DNA of 40,864 nt from positions 1 through 40,864 of the forward strand of contig CAJTUD010000019.1 in NCBI GenBank assembly GCA_910579725.1, written 5' to 3'. Shown here in pieces: positions 14,405 to 22,678 of the stretch. Below the pieces are notes generated by a model. It ran no database searches, was not told the origin of the DNA, and saw nothing but the letters and a program-made list of their open reading frames with translations. The number at the start of each line of letters is the position of its first letter. Within the stretch, counting starts at the first letter, position 1. The DNA comes from an uncultured Oscillospiraceae bacterium. Its GTDB lineage: Bacteria; Bacillota; Clostridia; Oscillospirales; Oscillospiraceae. The translations under genes were made by a program, and so were the position numbers.

Positions 14405-15682
14405 ATGTCATTGTTGGAAAACCTGATGGGCCATACGCTCATCGCCCCCGACGATACCTGGGGCCTGCTGGGCGTCATGTGCGTGTCCGTGGCGCTGTCC
14501 ATTTTTCTGGAGCAGAAGTATAAATGGGCGGCCCGGGTGTCCGGGTCCATTATCGCGCTGATATTGGCCATGGTCATGGCCAATATCGGGATCATTCCCA
14601 TCAGCTGCGTACTGTACGACGATATCGTCTGGGGCGTTATTGTGCCCATGGGCATCCCTCTGCTGCTGCTTCAGTGCAACCTGAAAAAAATCTGGCGGGA
14701 GGCGGGAAAGATGCTGACCATCTTTCTCATCGGTGCAGTGGGCACCGTCGCAGGCGCCTTCCTCGCCTATTTCGCGCTGAACGGCGCGTACACCGCCTCA
14801 GGAGGGGACGCCGGGGATCTGGCGGCGGTAGCCTCCATGATGACCGGCTCCTATATCGGCGGCAGCGTCAATTTCTCCGCCATGGCCATGCAACATGGGC
14901 TGAAGGGTACTCCTGCCGCCGCTGCCGCCACGGTGGCGGACAACCTGCTGATGGCCCTCTATTTCTTTGTGCTCATCGCTTTTGCCGGGATGAGACTGTT
15001 CCGGACGAGGTTCACCCACCCGCATATCGACGAGGTGGAGCGGGGAACCGGTTTCAGCGCCGCGAAAACTCAGGCCGCCGCCTTCTGGAGCCGGAAGGAC
15101 ATCTCCCTGAAAGACGTGGCCATGAACATCGCCTTCGCCGTGGTGGTGGTATGGGCCTCCAATCTGATTGCCGGGCTGTTCAGCCCCTTCGCGGCCGAAG
15201 GGGTCGTTACCAGCTTCCAGGAGGGGCTCCTGGACTTTGTGGGTAAGTTTTTGGGGAGCCAGTACGTGTGGATCACTACCATCTCCGTTGTCGCCGCCAC
15301 ATTCTTCTCCGGTACCATGGAGAAGATGCATGGCTCTCAGGAGATCGGTACGTATCTGATCTACCTTTTTCTGTTCGTTATCGGTGTTCCCGCCAACATT
15401 TACACAGTGCTGACGGAGGCTCCGCTGTTTTTGGTGCTCACCTTCATCATGGTGGTGGTGAACATGCTGTTCTGCTTCATCGGAGCAAAGCTGCTGAAAT
15501 TTGACCTGGAGGACGCCATTATCGCCTCCAACGCCAATATCGGCGGTCCCACCACCGCCGCCGGAATGGCGGTGGCCCAGGGGTGGTCCCGGCTGGTGGG
15601 TCCCGCCATGCTGGTGGGCGTGCTGGGCTACGTCATCGGCAACTACGCCGGCACCCTGGTGGGCATCCTCCTGGGCGCGTAA
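14405..15682 (+). CDS. DUF819 family integral membrane protein
   Basis: Predicted membrane protein of 425 residues with about ten to twelve transmembrane helices and the duplicated organisation of the DUF819 (YjcL-like) family. Conserved patches include GSYIGGSVNFSAMA, a TVADNLLMA helix and NANIGGPTTAAGMA near the C-terminus. The frame is open from 14231, but the perfect promoter lies inside that extension and AAAGGAGG precedes the ATG at 14405. Family function is not established; a transporter is plausible. It faces a MarR gene, which may regulate it. Confidence 0.93.
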   Translation: MSLLENLMGHTLIAPDDTWGLLGVMCVSVALSIFLEQKYKWAARVSGSIIALILAMVMANIGIIPISCVLYDDIVWGVIVPMGIPLLLLQCNLKKIWREAGKMLTIFLIGAVGTVAGAFLAYFALNGAYTASGGDAGDLAAVASMMTGSYIGGSVNFSAMAMQHGLKGTPAAAAATVADNLLMALYFFVLIAFAGMRLFRTRFTHPHIDEVERGTGFSAAKTQAAAFWSRKDISLKDVAMNIAFAVVVVWASNLIAGLFSPFAAEGVVTSFQEGLLDFVGKFLGSQYVWITTISVVAATFFSGTMEKMHGSQEIGTYLIYLFLFVIGVPANIYTVLTEAPLFLVLTFIMVVVNMLFCFIGAKLLKFDLEDAIIASNANIGGPTTAAGMAVAQGWSRLVGPAMLVGVLGYVIGNYAGTLVGILLGA

Positions 15683-15690
15683 AGGAAATG

Positions 15691-15715
15691 CCCCGTACAC
15701 CAAAAGTGTACGGGG
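15691..15715. terminator. Terminator between convergent DUF819 and spoIID genes
   Basis: CCCCGTACAC (15691-15700) pairs with GTGTACGGGG (15706-15715); loop CAAAA. The tail is TGCTTTC on the plus strand and CATTTCC on the minus strand, so it may serve both genes. Confidence 0.82.
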
Positions 15716-15720
15716 TGCTT

Positions 15721-16770
15721 TCATGTTCCGATGAGGCCCACCTCTGCGCCGGTATAGTACCACTCCAGAATCTCCCGGTAGGTCATCCCATTGGAGGCCA
15801 TGACATTGGCCCCGTACTGGCTCATCCCCACACCGTGGCCGTAACCGGCGACGGAAAATGTAATCTGATCGCCATCGAAGGAAATGGTGAAGCAGGCGCT
15901 GCGCAGCTCCAGAATTGTCCGCAGCCGGTTGCCGCCTACTTCCACACCCCCTACGGACAGGCTCGTGACGGTTCCGTTGGGCTGCTGGCGGATGTCGGTG
16001 AACCAGTTGGAGGGACTCCCCTCCAGCGTCGCCTCCGGCAGTGCCTTCAGCAGCCGCTCCCGCAGCTGCGCGGAAGAGAAACTGGCGGTGGAGCGGTAAT
16101 TGGGCACCGTCTCCTCCCCCTCCGGGGTCTCCACGCTTTGCAGATAGGGCAGGCTGGCGCTCCAGACGTTCTGCGCGTCCTGGGTCGCGCCGGAAGAGGA
16201 GGAATGAAATACCGCCAGTACCGGCGCACCGTCGTACAGGATGCACTCCCCGTCGGTTTCCGTCACCGCCCGCCGGATCTTTTCCTCGTACGCCGGCGCG
16301 TCCTCGCCCCAGTCCGCGGCGGCGTCCTCCTCGCTCTTGTAGGCCTGACAGCAGGTGATGTCGTCGCAGGCATCGGCCTGAGGATGGTTGGCGCTGCCGC
16401 CGCCGGCGATCTTGTGGAGAATGTAGGTCCTGGCCGCCACGGCCTGTGCCTTCAGGGCCTCCTCCTGGAAGGAGGCGGGCATTTCCGCCCGGACCACACC
16501 AATCAGATAGGTCTCCATATCCAGGGACTGGAGCTTATCCCCCATCAGGACGTTCAGCGGCGTGACCTTGTCCACAGCAGGCCGGGGCGTTTCCTCCGGC
16601 GGGTCCGGCTGAGGTTCGGGCTCCGGAGATTGCTCCGGCGGATTGTCCGCTTCGGCGGCGGGGGTCGGAGCCAGCTCCGGTACCGTCTGCCGGGCGGGTC
16701 CCCCCCACAGCCAGGGGAGGAAGAAAAGCAGGAAAATCAGAACAGCAGATAGGATGATATACTTTTTCAT
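15721..16770 (-). CDS. spoIID: Stage II sporulation protein D (SpoIID)
   Basis: Membrane-anchored lytic transglycosylase that cleaves peptidoglycan during engulfment of the forespore. The 349-residue product has an N-terminal signal anchor (residues 4-22), a Pro/Glu-rich linker (30-68), the catalytic Glu96 in VVRAEMPASF, the AQAVAARTY helix, a Cys cluster CDDITCCQAY corresponding to the zinc region, and the C-terminal GYGHGVGMSQYGA signature. It supports a spore-forming host. A possible sigma-E promoter precedes it. Confidence 0.95.
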   Translation of the reverse strand: MKKYIILSAVLIFLLFFLPWLWGGPARQTVPELAPTPAAEADNPPEQSPEPEPQPDPPEETPRPAVDKVTPLNVLMGDKLQSLDMETYLIGVVRAEMPASFQEEALKAQAVAARTYILHKIAGGGSANHPQADACDDITCCQAYKSEEDAAADWGEDAPAYEEKIRRAVTETDGECILYDGAPVLAVFHSSSSGATQDAQNVWSASLPYLQSVETPEGEETVPNYRSTASFSSAQLRERLLKALPEATLEGSPSNWFTDIRQQPNGTVTSLSVGGVEVGGNRLRTILELRSACFTISFDGDQITFSVAGYGHGVGMSQYGANVMASNGMTYREILEWYYTGAEVGLIGT

Positions 16771-16796
16771 GGAAGCACCGCCTTCTTTACTATCAA

Positions 16797-16826
16797 AGGA
16801 TATGTTTTGCTTGTCCAGAAAATGAA
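16797..16826 (-). promoter_or_regulatory. Possible sigma-E-type promoter of spoIID
   Basis: Minus strand TTCATTTT (16819-16826) and CATATCCT (16797-16804), 14 nt apart, against the sigma-E consensus GTCATATT / CATACAAT. The match is partial, but mother-cell sigma-E control is the rule for spoIID. Confidence 0.35.
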
Positions 16827-16854
16827 TGACAAATGCAAAAGAGCGTGGTATACT
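16826..16854 (+). promoter_or_regulatory. Promoter of the plus-strand membrane-protein gene
   Basis: ATGACA (16826-16831), 17-nt spacer, TATACT (16849-16854). A CCGCCCC/GGGGCGG hairpin (16911-16926) follows shortly before the ribosome binding site. Confidence 0.7.
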
Positions 16855-16947
16855 GGCATTACGAATTTACCGCCCTTGCTTCAGACCGCGCGGAAAGGGC
16901 CGCGCAATCCCCGCCCCAAGGGGCGGAAGAGAAAGGAAATTTCCGCC

Positions 16948-17727
16948 ATGAACAAGTCTTTCTATTTTAACGGACTGCGCCTGTGGGTGCAGGGCCTTCT
17001 GCTTCTGTTTCTTCGCTGGAGCCAGATGAAAACCGGCTTCGATCCTGCCACCGGGCTGTCCCGGCAGAGCGTGCCGGGGACTGTTCTGGCGGCTGCCATT
17101 CTCGTCCTGGCGGCGGCGGAGGCTGTTTTCGCCTTCCGGGCGCCCGGGGGAAAGCGCACATATTCCAACTGCCTTGCGCCCTTCTCACAGGGCCATCTCC
17201 CCCTGCTGGCCGCAGGCAGTCTGCTGCTGGCGGCAGGCAGCGTGCTGCTGCCCGGCTGGGGACCACTGGAGATTACCGCCGCCGCGGGAGGAATCTGCAC
17301 CGCCGCAGGACTGATCCTCTTTGCCAGAATAGTACGCTCCGGCGGAGATGTCAAGGTTTTCCAGCTGCTGCCCGCCATGATTTTCTCCGTCGTGTTCCTG
17401 CTGGAGATCTATCTGCCGGAGGAGGGCAACCCTGTGCTGGCCCGGTACTATCTGCCGGTGCTGTCGGCGGCGCTGATTGCCTGCTTCTTCTATCAGCTGG
17501 CCGGGCTCGTTCTGAGGGAGGGAAAGCTGCGCTGGCTGGTCTTCTTCGGTAATCTCAGCGTCCCTCTCGCCCTGGCCTCCATGGCGGACTGCGCCGGGAA
17601 CCTGGGCCGGACGCTGGTTTATTTCGGGTTCGCGCTGGTGACTACTATATTTCTCCTGCTGCGCCGGGACGAGGTTCTTCCGGAACCGGAGGCAGAGGAG
17701 GACGGGGAGGAGAACTCTGAAAATTAA
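16948..17727 (+). CDS. Unidentified multi-pass membrane protein
   Basis: I recognise no family. The 259-residue product has about seven or eight hydrophobic helices (around residues 10-25, 42-65, 85-105, 112-128, 140-160, 168-190, 198-215, 222-238) and an acidic cytoplasmic tail PEPEAEEDGEENSEN. The frame opens at 16807, but a promoter and a leader hairpin lie in that part, and AAAGGAAA precedes the ATG at 16948. It is divergent from spoIID and ends at a strong terminator, so it forms its own unit. A sporulation link is only by neighbourhood. Confidence 0.75.
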   Translation: MNKSFYFNGLRLWVQGLLLLFLRWSQMKTGFDPATGLSRQSVPGTVLAAAILVLAAAEAVFAFRAPGGKRTYSNCLAPFSQGHLPLLAAGSLLLAAGSVLLPGWGPLEITAAAGGICTAAGLILFARIVRSGGDVKVFQLLPAMIFSVVFLLEIYLPEEGNPVLARYYLPVLSAALIACFFYQLAGLVLREGKLRWLVFFGNLSVPLALASMADCAGNLGRTLVYFGFALVTTIFLLLRRDEVLPEPEAEEDGEENSEN

Positions 17728-17777
17728 GCCGCCGGCTGAAGAAGGCTCCACCCATAGCAAGCAATGCAAAAAGATAC

Positions 17778-17819
17778 CTCCCGGCACTGTCTTTTCAGAT
17801 GTGCCGGGAGTTCTTTTTT
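17778..17819 (+). terminator. Rho-independent terminator
   Basis: CTCCCGGCAC (17778-17787) pairs with GTGCCGGGAG (17801-17810), followed by TTCTTTTTT. Confidence 0.92.
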
Positions 17820-17873
17820 GATTATCTTTGCGGTATTGATTGTCAAATCGTGTTTTTTCTGAATGTTCCTTGG

Positions 17874-18440
17874 TTATTTCCCACTTCTGCAATCAACTAT
17901 CCCCCGTTCAGTGACAATGTAGTCCATTCTCACATCATGGGGTTCCGTCGGGATGTCCTCCCGTTCCAGCTGGTGGCGGCACAGCAGCATGGTGGGGCAC
18001 GTGGTTTTTGCCAGATACCGGTCATAGTATCCGCCGCCGTAACCCAGCCGTTCTCCCCGGGTGTTGCCGGTGCAGCAGGGAACGATCACCAGATCCAGCT
18101 CCTCCGGCGCCGCCACCGGGCATTGGAGCCGGGGGGCCAGGATGCCGTAGCGTCCGCTGACCAGATCGCCCATTCCTTCGATCCGCCGCGCTTCCATAAT
18201 GCCCTGTTCCACGCACAACGGAACCGCCACATTTTTTCCATCCCGCATTATAATATGGATCAGGCGCATGGTATCAATTTCCCGCTCCGTCCCCACATAA
18301 CAGAAAATGGTGCCGGCCTTCTCATAAGCGTCGGATTGGATCACCCAGCGGCAGATGGCTTCGTCCGCCTCCCGGCAGTATGTGGGCGAAAGATTTTTGG
18401 CCCGCGCGATTACCTCGGCGCGGAGGGTCTGCTTGGTCAT
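17874..18440 (-). CDS. 5-formyltetrahydrofolate cyclo-ligase
   Basis: Converts 5-formyl-THF and ATP to 5,10-methenyl-THF, clearing the inhibitory storage form and returning it to the one-carbon pool. The 188-residue protein has the family blocks CYVGTEREIDT, VAVPLCV, LVIVPCCTGNTRGERLGYGGGYYDRYL (the ATP/folate glycine loop, around residues 118-142) and a C-terminal RMDYIVTERGIV. The start has AAGGAG nine bases upstream. Last gene of the fchA-folD-DUF1576 series; its product feeds FolD and FchA directly. Confidence 0.95.
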   Translation of the reverse strand: MTKQTLRAEVIARAKNLSPTYCREADEAICRWVIQSDAYEKAGTIFCYVGTEREIDTMRLIHIIMRDGKNVAVPLCVEQGIMEARRIEGMGDLVSGRYGILAPRLQCPVAAPEELDLVIVPCCTGNTRGERLGYGGGYYDRYLAKTTCPTMLLCRHQLEREDIPTEPHDVRMDYIVTERGIVDCRSGK

Positions 18441-18486
18441 TGCGCATCGCTCCTTATGTCTTTATCGCCTGGAATAAATCAGATAC

Positions 18487-19821
18487 TCAGGACTTCACGC
18501 CAGATCTGGCCGCCAGACGCTGCTCCTTGTTCTTGAAGAAGGTCTCCAGCTGGGGCACCAGGATGGTGGCAATCACCAGGGAGGTGAAGCCGCCGTTATA
18601 GAGGCTGAAGCCGCCGTGGATGGCGGGAATGGAGGTCACAAGGAAGTAGTGCATCCCACCGGCAATCACACCGGCCCACCAGCCGTAATCCCCGGCAATG
18701 GGGGCCAGCCCGCTGGCAAAGCACAGTCCCACCAGAATGGCCTGATTGTTTACCGGGAACACGCCCCCCAGAAGCTGTGTGGCCAGGGTGGAGAAAACTA
18801 CATATCCCACCATGATGGGCCAGATATTTCCGGGGTGCGCTCCCGCCGCGCCGAAGCACACCATACAGAAGATGATGCCCAGCGTCACGGAGTTGAAGGA
18901 AGCGCCTACCAGGATATAATACAGCAGGATCATCAGTCCGTACAGACCGAAATTCATGATGGCCAGTCCCGGACCGTATTTGGCGGCAAAGTCCGCCTTG
19001 TGACCGGTGTCCTTCAGAAGCGCAAGATAGCCTTTGGCGCTTCTGCCGTTGAGCCACCAGCCTGCTGCGGCGCACAGGCCGAAGAAGATTCCGCAGAAGG
19101 CCCACACCACACCTGGGTGGCTGCCGCCCAGCGTCGCCTTGATCTCCGGCACAGAGTGCCCCAGTGTCTTGTACAGCACAGCCACTGCGAAAAGCCCCAG
19201 CAGTACTCCCGGCAGAGCCGCAGAGTAAAGGTCATAACCTTTATGAACGCTGGGAGAGTGGGATGCCATGGCCGGGGTCAGAAATCCAATCAGCATTCCC
19301 ACCGCCAGCATCAGAGCCGCGCTGCCCAGCGTGATGCCGTGAACCCCCTCGTTTCCGGGGTAGCGCAGCAGCATTTCACTGGCCAGCGGACAAAGAGCCG
19401 TGGCAAACATGGCCAGATTCACGTATTTGGGGAAGGGCTCCTTTCTCACCAGAGCATGCACCATAACACCCAGGAAGAAGGGCCACATATTCAAGAAATT
19501 GATGCCCCAGAAGGAGAATCCCGTCGTCAGGAAGTAGGCCGCCACAGTTCCTCCTCCCACCGCCGCTCCTGGCAGGCAGGTCATGGCCGCGCAGACAAAG
19601 CCCACCAGGGAGACGTTCAGGAAGGCGCCGGAGATGCTGCCAATCTCAAAATAGTCCTTGGTCAGCTGGGCCGGGGACATGAGAATCTGAGCCAGACCCG
19701 GCAGCATTTCTCCCCGGTCCGGGACCAGCACAGCGGCGAGAAAAAACGCCGCTGAGGAGGCCAGCAGGAACAGGCGAATGATATTGACAGTGCTGAGGGA
19801 GCTTTTTTTCTGGTTTTCCAA
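18487..19821 (-). CDS. DUF1576 multi-pass membrane protein in the folate operon
   Basis: Uncharacterised integral membrane protein of 444 residues with roughly eleven to twelve hydrophobic helices, matching my recollection of DUF1576 in Clostridia. Glycine-rich loops such as LPGAAVGGGTVAAYF and the pair GGSHPGVVWAFCGIFFG and AAGAHPGNIWPIM suggest two related halves. It starts with TTG at 19821 after a weak GGGGGG site, only 15 nt behind folD and 46 nt before the cyclo-ligase gene, so it is clearly part of a one-carbon operon. A carrier for formate, a folate or a one-carbon donor is the natural hypothesis, with no direct evidence. Confidence 0.8.
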   Translation of the reverse strand: MENQKKSSLSTVNIIRLFLLASSAAFFLAAVLVPDRGEMLPGLAQILMSPAQLTKDYFEIGSISGAFLNVSLVGFVCAAMTCLPGAAVGGGTVAAYFLTTGFSFWGINFLNMWPFFLGVMVHALVRKEPFPKYVNLAMFATALCPLASEMLLRYPGNEGVHGITLGSAALMLAVGMLIGFLTPAMASHSPSVHKGYDLYSAALPGVLLGLFAVAVLYKTLGHSVPEIKATLGGSHPGVVWAFCGIFFGLCAAAGWWLNGRSAKGYLALLKDTGHKADFAAKYGPGLAIMNFGLYGLMILLYYILVGASFNSVTLGIIFCMVCFGAAGAHPGNIWPIMVGYVVFSTLATQLLGGVFPVNNQAILVGLCFASGLAPIAGDYGWWAGVIAGGMHYFLVTSIPAIHGGFSLYNGGFTSLVIATILVPQLETFFKNKEQRLAARSGVKS

Positions 19822-19836
19822 TAAAAACGCCCCCCA

Positions 19837-20697
19837 TCAGCCAAGGGTGCGCTTGGCCGCCTCCACCACGTGCCCGATCAGCACTGAGGTAGTCACAGCA
19901 CCCACACCGCCGGGCACAGGAGTGATGGCTTCGACGATGGGCTCCACCTCCTCGTACACCGCGTCGCCGGCGATGCCGCCCTTGGCCTCGTCCCAGTTGA
20001 TGGACACGTCCACCACGATCTGGCCGGGCCGGACGTACTCCTTGGTCAGGCTCTTCAGGACCCCGGCAGCGGACACCAGAATGTCGGCCTCCCGGGTGAT
20101 GGAGGGCACATCCTTGGTCCGGGTGTGGCAGGTGGTAACGGTGGCGTTCTTACCCATGAGCATGATGCCCAGAGGCTTGCCCACCACCAGACTGCGGCCG
20201 ATGACCACAGCCTTCTTGCCGGTGCAGTCGATGCCGTAGTGGGCCAGGATCTCCATGCAGGCGGCAGGGGTGCAGGGCGCGAAGCCCAGCTCCTTACCCA
20301 TGAACACGCCGGCATTGGAGAGATCGGTCATGCCGTCCACGTCCTTCCGGGGATCCAGACGGTTGCAGATCTCGTCCTGATCGGCCTTGAGATGCTTGGG
20401 CAGGGGGCGGAAGAGGAGCACGCCGTGGATCTTGTCGTTGGCGTTGATGCCGTCGATGACCTTGAGGAGCTCTTCCTTGCTCACGTCCTCGGGGAGGACG
20501 AATTTCTCCACCGCCACGCCCAGGGTTTCGGCCCGCTTGGTGGCGCCCCGCTCGTAGCTGAGGTCGTCGGGCCGCTCGCCGCAGCGGACAATGGCCAGAG
20601 TGGGGCTCACGCCCTTGGCCTTGACGGCCTCGCAGTCGGCGATGATCCGGGCGTTGAGGGCCGCGTTGACTTCTTTTCCCAAAAGCTGCTTTGCCAT
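19837..20697 (-). CDS. folD: Methylenetetrahydrofolate dehydrogenase / methenyl-THF cyclohydrolase
   Basis: Bifunctional enzyme that oxidises 5,10-methylene-THF with NAD(P)+ and hydrolyses methenyl-THF to 10-formyl-THF. The 286-residue protein shows RLDPRKDVDGM, PCTPAACMEIL, the nucleotide-binding GRSLVVGKPL and TPVPGGVGAVTTS. In the active-site helix, aligned to E. coli FolD, the Tyr50 and Lys56 equivalents are kept (SYERGATKR), but the Lys54 position is Ala. It is 30 nt after fchA and 15 nt before the DUF1576 gene. Confidence 0.96.
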   Translation of the reverse strand: MAKQLLGKEVNAALNARIIADCEAVKAKGVSPTLAIVRCGERPDDLSYERGATKRAETLGVAVEKFVLPEDVSKEELLKVIDGINANDKIHGVLLFRPLPKHLKADQDEICNRLDPRKDVDGMTDLSNAGVFMGKELGFAPCTPAACMEILAHYGIDCTGKKAVVIGRSLVVGKPLGIMLMGKNATVTTCHTRTKDVPSITREADILVSAAGVLKSLTKEYVRPGQIVVDVSINWDEAKGGIAGDAVYEEVEPIVEAITPVPGGVGAVTTSVLIGHVVEAAKRTLG

Positions 20698-20727
20698 AGT
20701 AAATTTATCCTCTCTTTTCCTAAAATC

Positions 20728-21348
20728 TTACTTGAAAAATCCCGCCTTGACGCTTTCAAAAATCTCGTCCGCCATGGCGCAGTACTTATCCAGCATCCCC
20801 AGGCACTTTTTGTTCATCTCCTCGGCCAGCTCCCGGTTCTGGAGAGTCTTGGTGTTGATGAACACATTGAGGGACGCGGCCTGGAGAGCGGCCTTGACGC
20901 ACACCGCGCCGCAGCCGGCGTCGCTGACCGCCAGCCGGCTGCCTTTGGCGGCAAAGACCTGGATGGCATCCAGAGCCTCGCAGCACAGCTCCATGATCTT
21001 CACGGGCACCTGGCAGGCCACAATGGTGGCTTCCTCCAGGACCTTATCCCGGTTGGGATCGTCCTTGGGAATGCCGTAGGCTTTGGCCAGGGGCTCGAAG
21101 CCCTTGGCGTCCAGAGCGATCTGGTCCAGCAGATCCTTCTGGAGCTGGTCACACTTGGCCTTGAGGGCGATGATCTCCTCCTCTACGTCGGCGTACTTCT
21201 TCTTGCCCACGGTGAGGGAGCCCACCATGTTGCCCAGGGCGGTGCCGATGGCTCCAACCAGGGCGGAGGCCCCGCCGCCGCCGGGAACAGGGGCGTTGGA
21301 GGCTAATACCGTTACAAATTCAGTGCAGGATGCTTGCGCGAAATCCAT
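20728..21348 (-). CDS. fchA: Formiminotetrahydrofolate cyclodeaminase family protein
   Basis: Removes ammonia from 5-formimino-THF to give 5,10-methenyl-THF, linking histidine, purine or glycine-type fermentation to the folate pool. The 206-residue all-helical protein begins with the family motif APVPGGGGASALVGAIGTAL (about residues 19-38) and keeps SDAGCGAVCVKAAL. The ribosome binding site AGAAGGAG is preceded by a GCGGCCC/GGGCCGC hairpin that belongs to a three-copy repeat. It opens the tight run fchA-folD-DUF1576-cyclo-ligase. Some members act as methenyl-THF cyclohydrolases instead. Confidence 0.92.
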   Translation of the reverse strand: MDFAQASCTEFVTVLASNAPVPGGGGASALVGAIGTALGNMVGSLTVGKKKYADVEEEIIALKAKCDQLQKDLLDQIALDAKGFEPLAKAYGIPKDDPNRDKVLEEATIVACQVPVKIMELCCEALDAIQVFAAKGSRLAVSDAGCGAVCVKAALQAASLNVFINTKTLQNRELAEEMNKKCLGMLDKYCAMADEIFESVKAGFFK

Positions 21349-21362
21349 AGTTTTCTCCTTCT

Positions 21363-21412
21363 GCGGCCCTGGGGGCCGCTCGGCTTATTTCTTGTTTCAA
21401 ATTTGCCCTGCC
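21363..21412 (-). repeat. Short intergenic repeat, copy 1
   Basis: Hairpin GCGGCCC (21363-21369)/GGGCCGC (21373-21379) followed by a CTT-rich then CTTGTTTCA segment; similar to 27846-27900 and 37891-37944. The remainder of the 279-nt gap to 21627 holds hairpins TTCTTTTCGC/GCGAAAAGAA (near 21423-21446), AAAGGAAC/GTTCCTTT (near 21470-21479) and GCAGT/ACTGC (near 21591-21605), and no gene. Confidence 0.55.
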
Positions 21413-21627
21413 GGGCGGGATCTTCTTTTCGCGCCAGCGAAAAGAAGCAAAAGGTTGCTAAAGGAACTACGTTCCTTTAAAATCCTCCTCCATTACAGGG
21501 GTGTTTTTACGCTACGACCTGATTGACGGTCCCTCTTGACCGGTTCCGTGGACCGCCGGCGGGCGAAGCGTTGGCGGATACGCCCTGTTGGCAGTCTCCG
21601 ACTGCTGCGCCGGTAGCGCGGCGGCTC

Positions 21628-22383
21628 TTAACGCTTCTTCGCCAGAATGCAGTACCACTCCGATTCCTCCGCCGGAAAGGGAGCCTGGGCCGGGTGAGGC
21701 GCCAGACGTTGGAGCTGATATCCCATTTCCCGCAGGGCGTTCTCTATGACGCTGCGCCTGATGGGGTGATAGAGCTCCTGAAATACCTCGCGCTGGAGGA
21801 TCTTTCCTTCCTTTTCAAGGGTAAACACAATGTGGAAGGTAATCGTTCCGTCTCCGTGATGCTCCCAGAATTGGATGGTATCCACCCGCAGGCTGTCATG
21901 AAACATGGGACGGTAAAAGTAATACTGCTGTTTCTCCGCTGTGATCTTATCCCAGTTGCGGGTATCCAAATATAGATACCCGCCGGGCGTTACCAGCCGG
22001 TCCATCGCGGTCAGAGTCCGTACAACGTCCTGGTTGGATACATAGGGCAGAGAGTTGCCTGTGCTCATCACACAGTCATATCTCTCCGGCGCAGTCCGGT
22101 CAATTTCCCGAAAGTCTGAACGGAACAGCTCCACCGCAAGGCCGCGCTTCTCCGCCTTTTCCCGGCACCTTGACAGCATGGACTCGTTCAGATCGGAGCC
22201 TGTGACCCGGTACCCCAGTTCCGCCAGTTCCAGCGTCAGGTTTCCGCTGCCGATAGAACAGTCCAGCACCGTTCTGATATCCGTACCGGCAAAGATGTTC
22301 CGATAATGCTCCCGGAAGATATCCCAGCCCTGCTGATTGAAGCGCAGGTCGTAGACATCCGCGCGATTATATAAAGAAGTCAT
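21628..22383 (-). CDS. Class I SAM-dependent methyltransferase
   Basis: Methyltransferase of 251 residues with motif I VLDCSIGSGNLTLELAELG (about residues 36-54), the acidic loop GSDLNESML and motif IV YDCVMSTGNSLPYV. The C-terminal part is beta-rich and probably shapes the substrate pocket. The start at 22383 is chosen because GGAGGAGGAACC precedes it. It sits between fhs and fchA with long gaps on both sides, so it may be a separate unit in the folate block. The methyl acceptor is unknown. Confidence 0.88.
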   Translation of the reverse strand: MTSLYNRADVYDLRFNQQGWDIFREHYRNIFAGTDIRTVLDCSIGSGNLTLELAELGYRVTGSDLNESMLSRCREKAEKRGLAVELFRSDFREIDRTAPERYDCVMSTGNSLPYVSNQDVVRTLTAMDRLVTPGGYLYLDTRNWDKITAEKQQYYFYRPMFHDSLRVDTIQFWEHHGDGTITFHIVFTLEKEGKILQREVFQELYHPIRRSVIENALREMGYQLQRLAPHPAQAPFPAEESEWYCILAKKR

Positions 22384-22522
22384 GGTTCCTCCTCCGTCCA
22401 CCGCTCACATCCCCCCTGGGGATCGTCAGACAGCCGCTTCGCCCGATACGGGAAACCGGGTCCGGTTCAGACCGGATGGAAATAATGTGGGATTCTGAAA
22501 CCGCAGGGTTAAACGCGTTTTT

Positions 22523-22550
22523 GCCTGCTTTTGCCCGGGCAAAAGCAGGC
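22523..22550. repeat. 28-bp perfect palindrome
   Basis: GCCTGCTTTTGC (22523-22534) and GCAAAAGCAGGC (22539-22550) around CCGG form an uninterrupted self-complementary sequence. There is no T-run on its 3' side in either direction, so it is not an ordinary terminator. It lies in the 295-nt gap upstream of the methyltransferase gene, which otherwise shows no gene. Confidence 0.8.
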
Positions 22551-22629
22551 GCGGAGTCCGGGGCCGCACAGATCCCGGGCCACCGGCAAGAAACCACTCG
22601 GAGACGGCCTGAAGGGCCGCAGATACGAA

Positions 22630-22660
22630 AATCCCGGCGGCGGAACCCGCCGCCGGGATT
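22630..22660 (-). terminator. Terminator of fhs
   Basis: A 14-bp stem AATCCCGGCGGCGG (22630-22643) with CCGCCGCCGGGATT (22647-22660), followed on the minus strand by TTTCG, 18 nt after the fhs stop. Confidence 0.85.
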
Positions 22661-22678
22661 CAAAACCGGGGGATACTC

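Noticed and set aside
22384..22678. T-box or other riboswitch before the methyltransferase gene
   Set aside because: No T-box sequence or specifier-like stem was found; the gap shows only simple palindromes and the fhs terminator.
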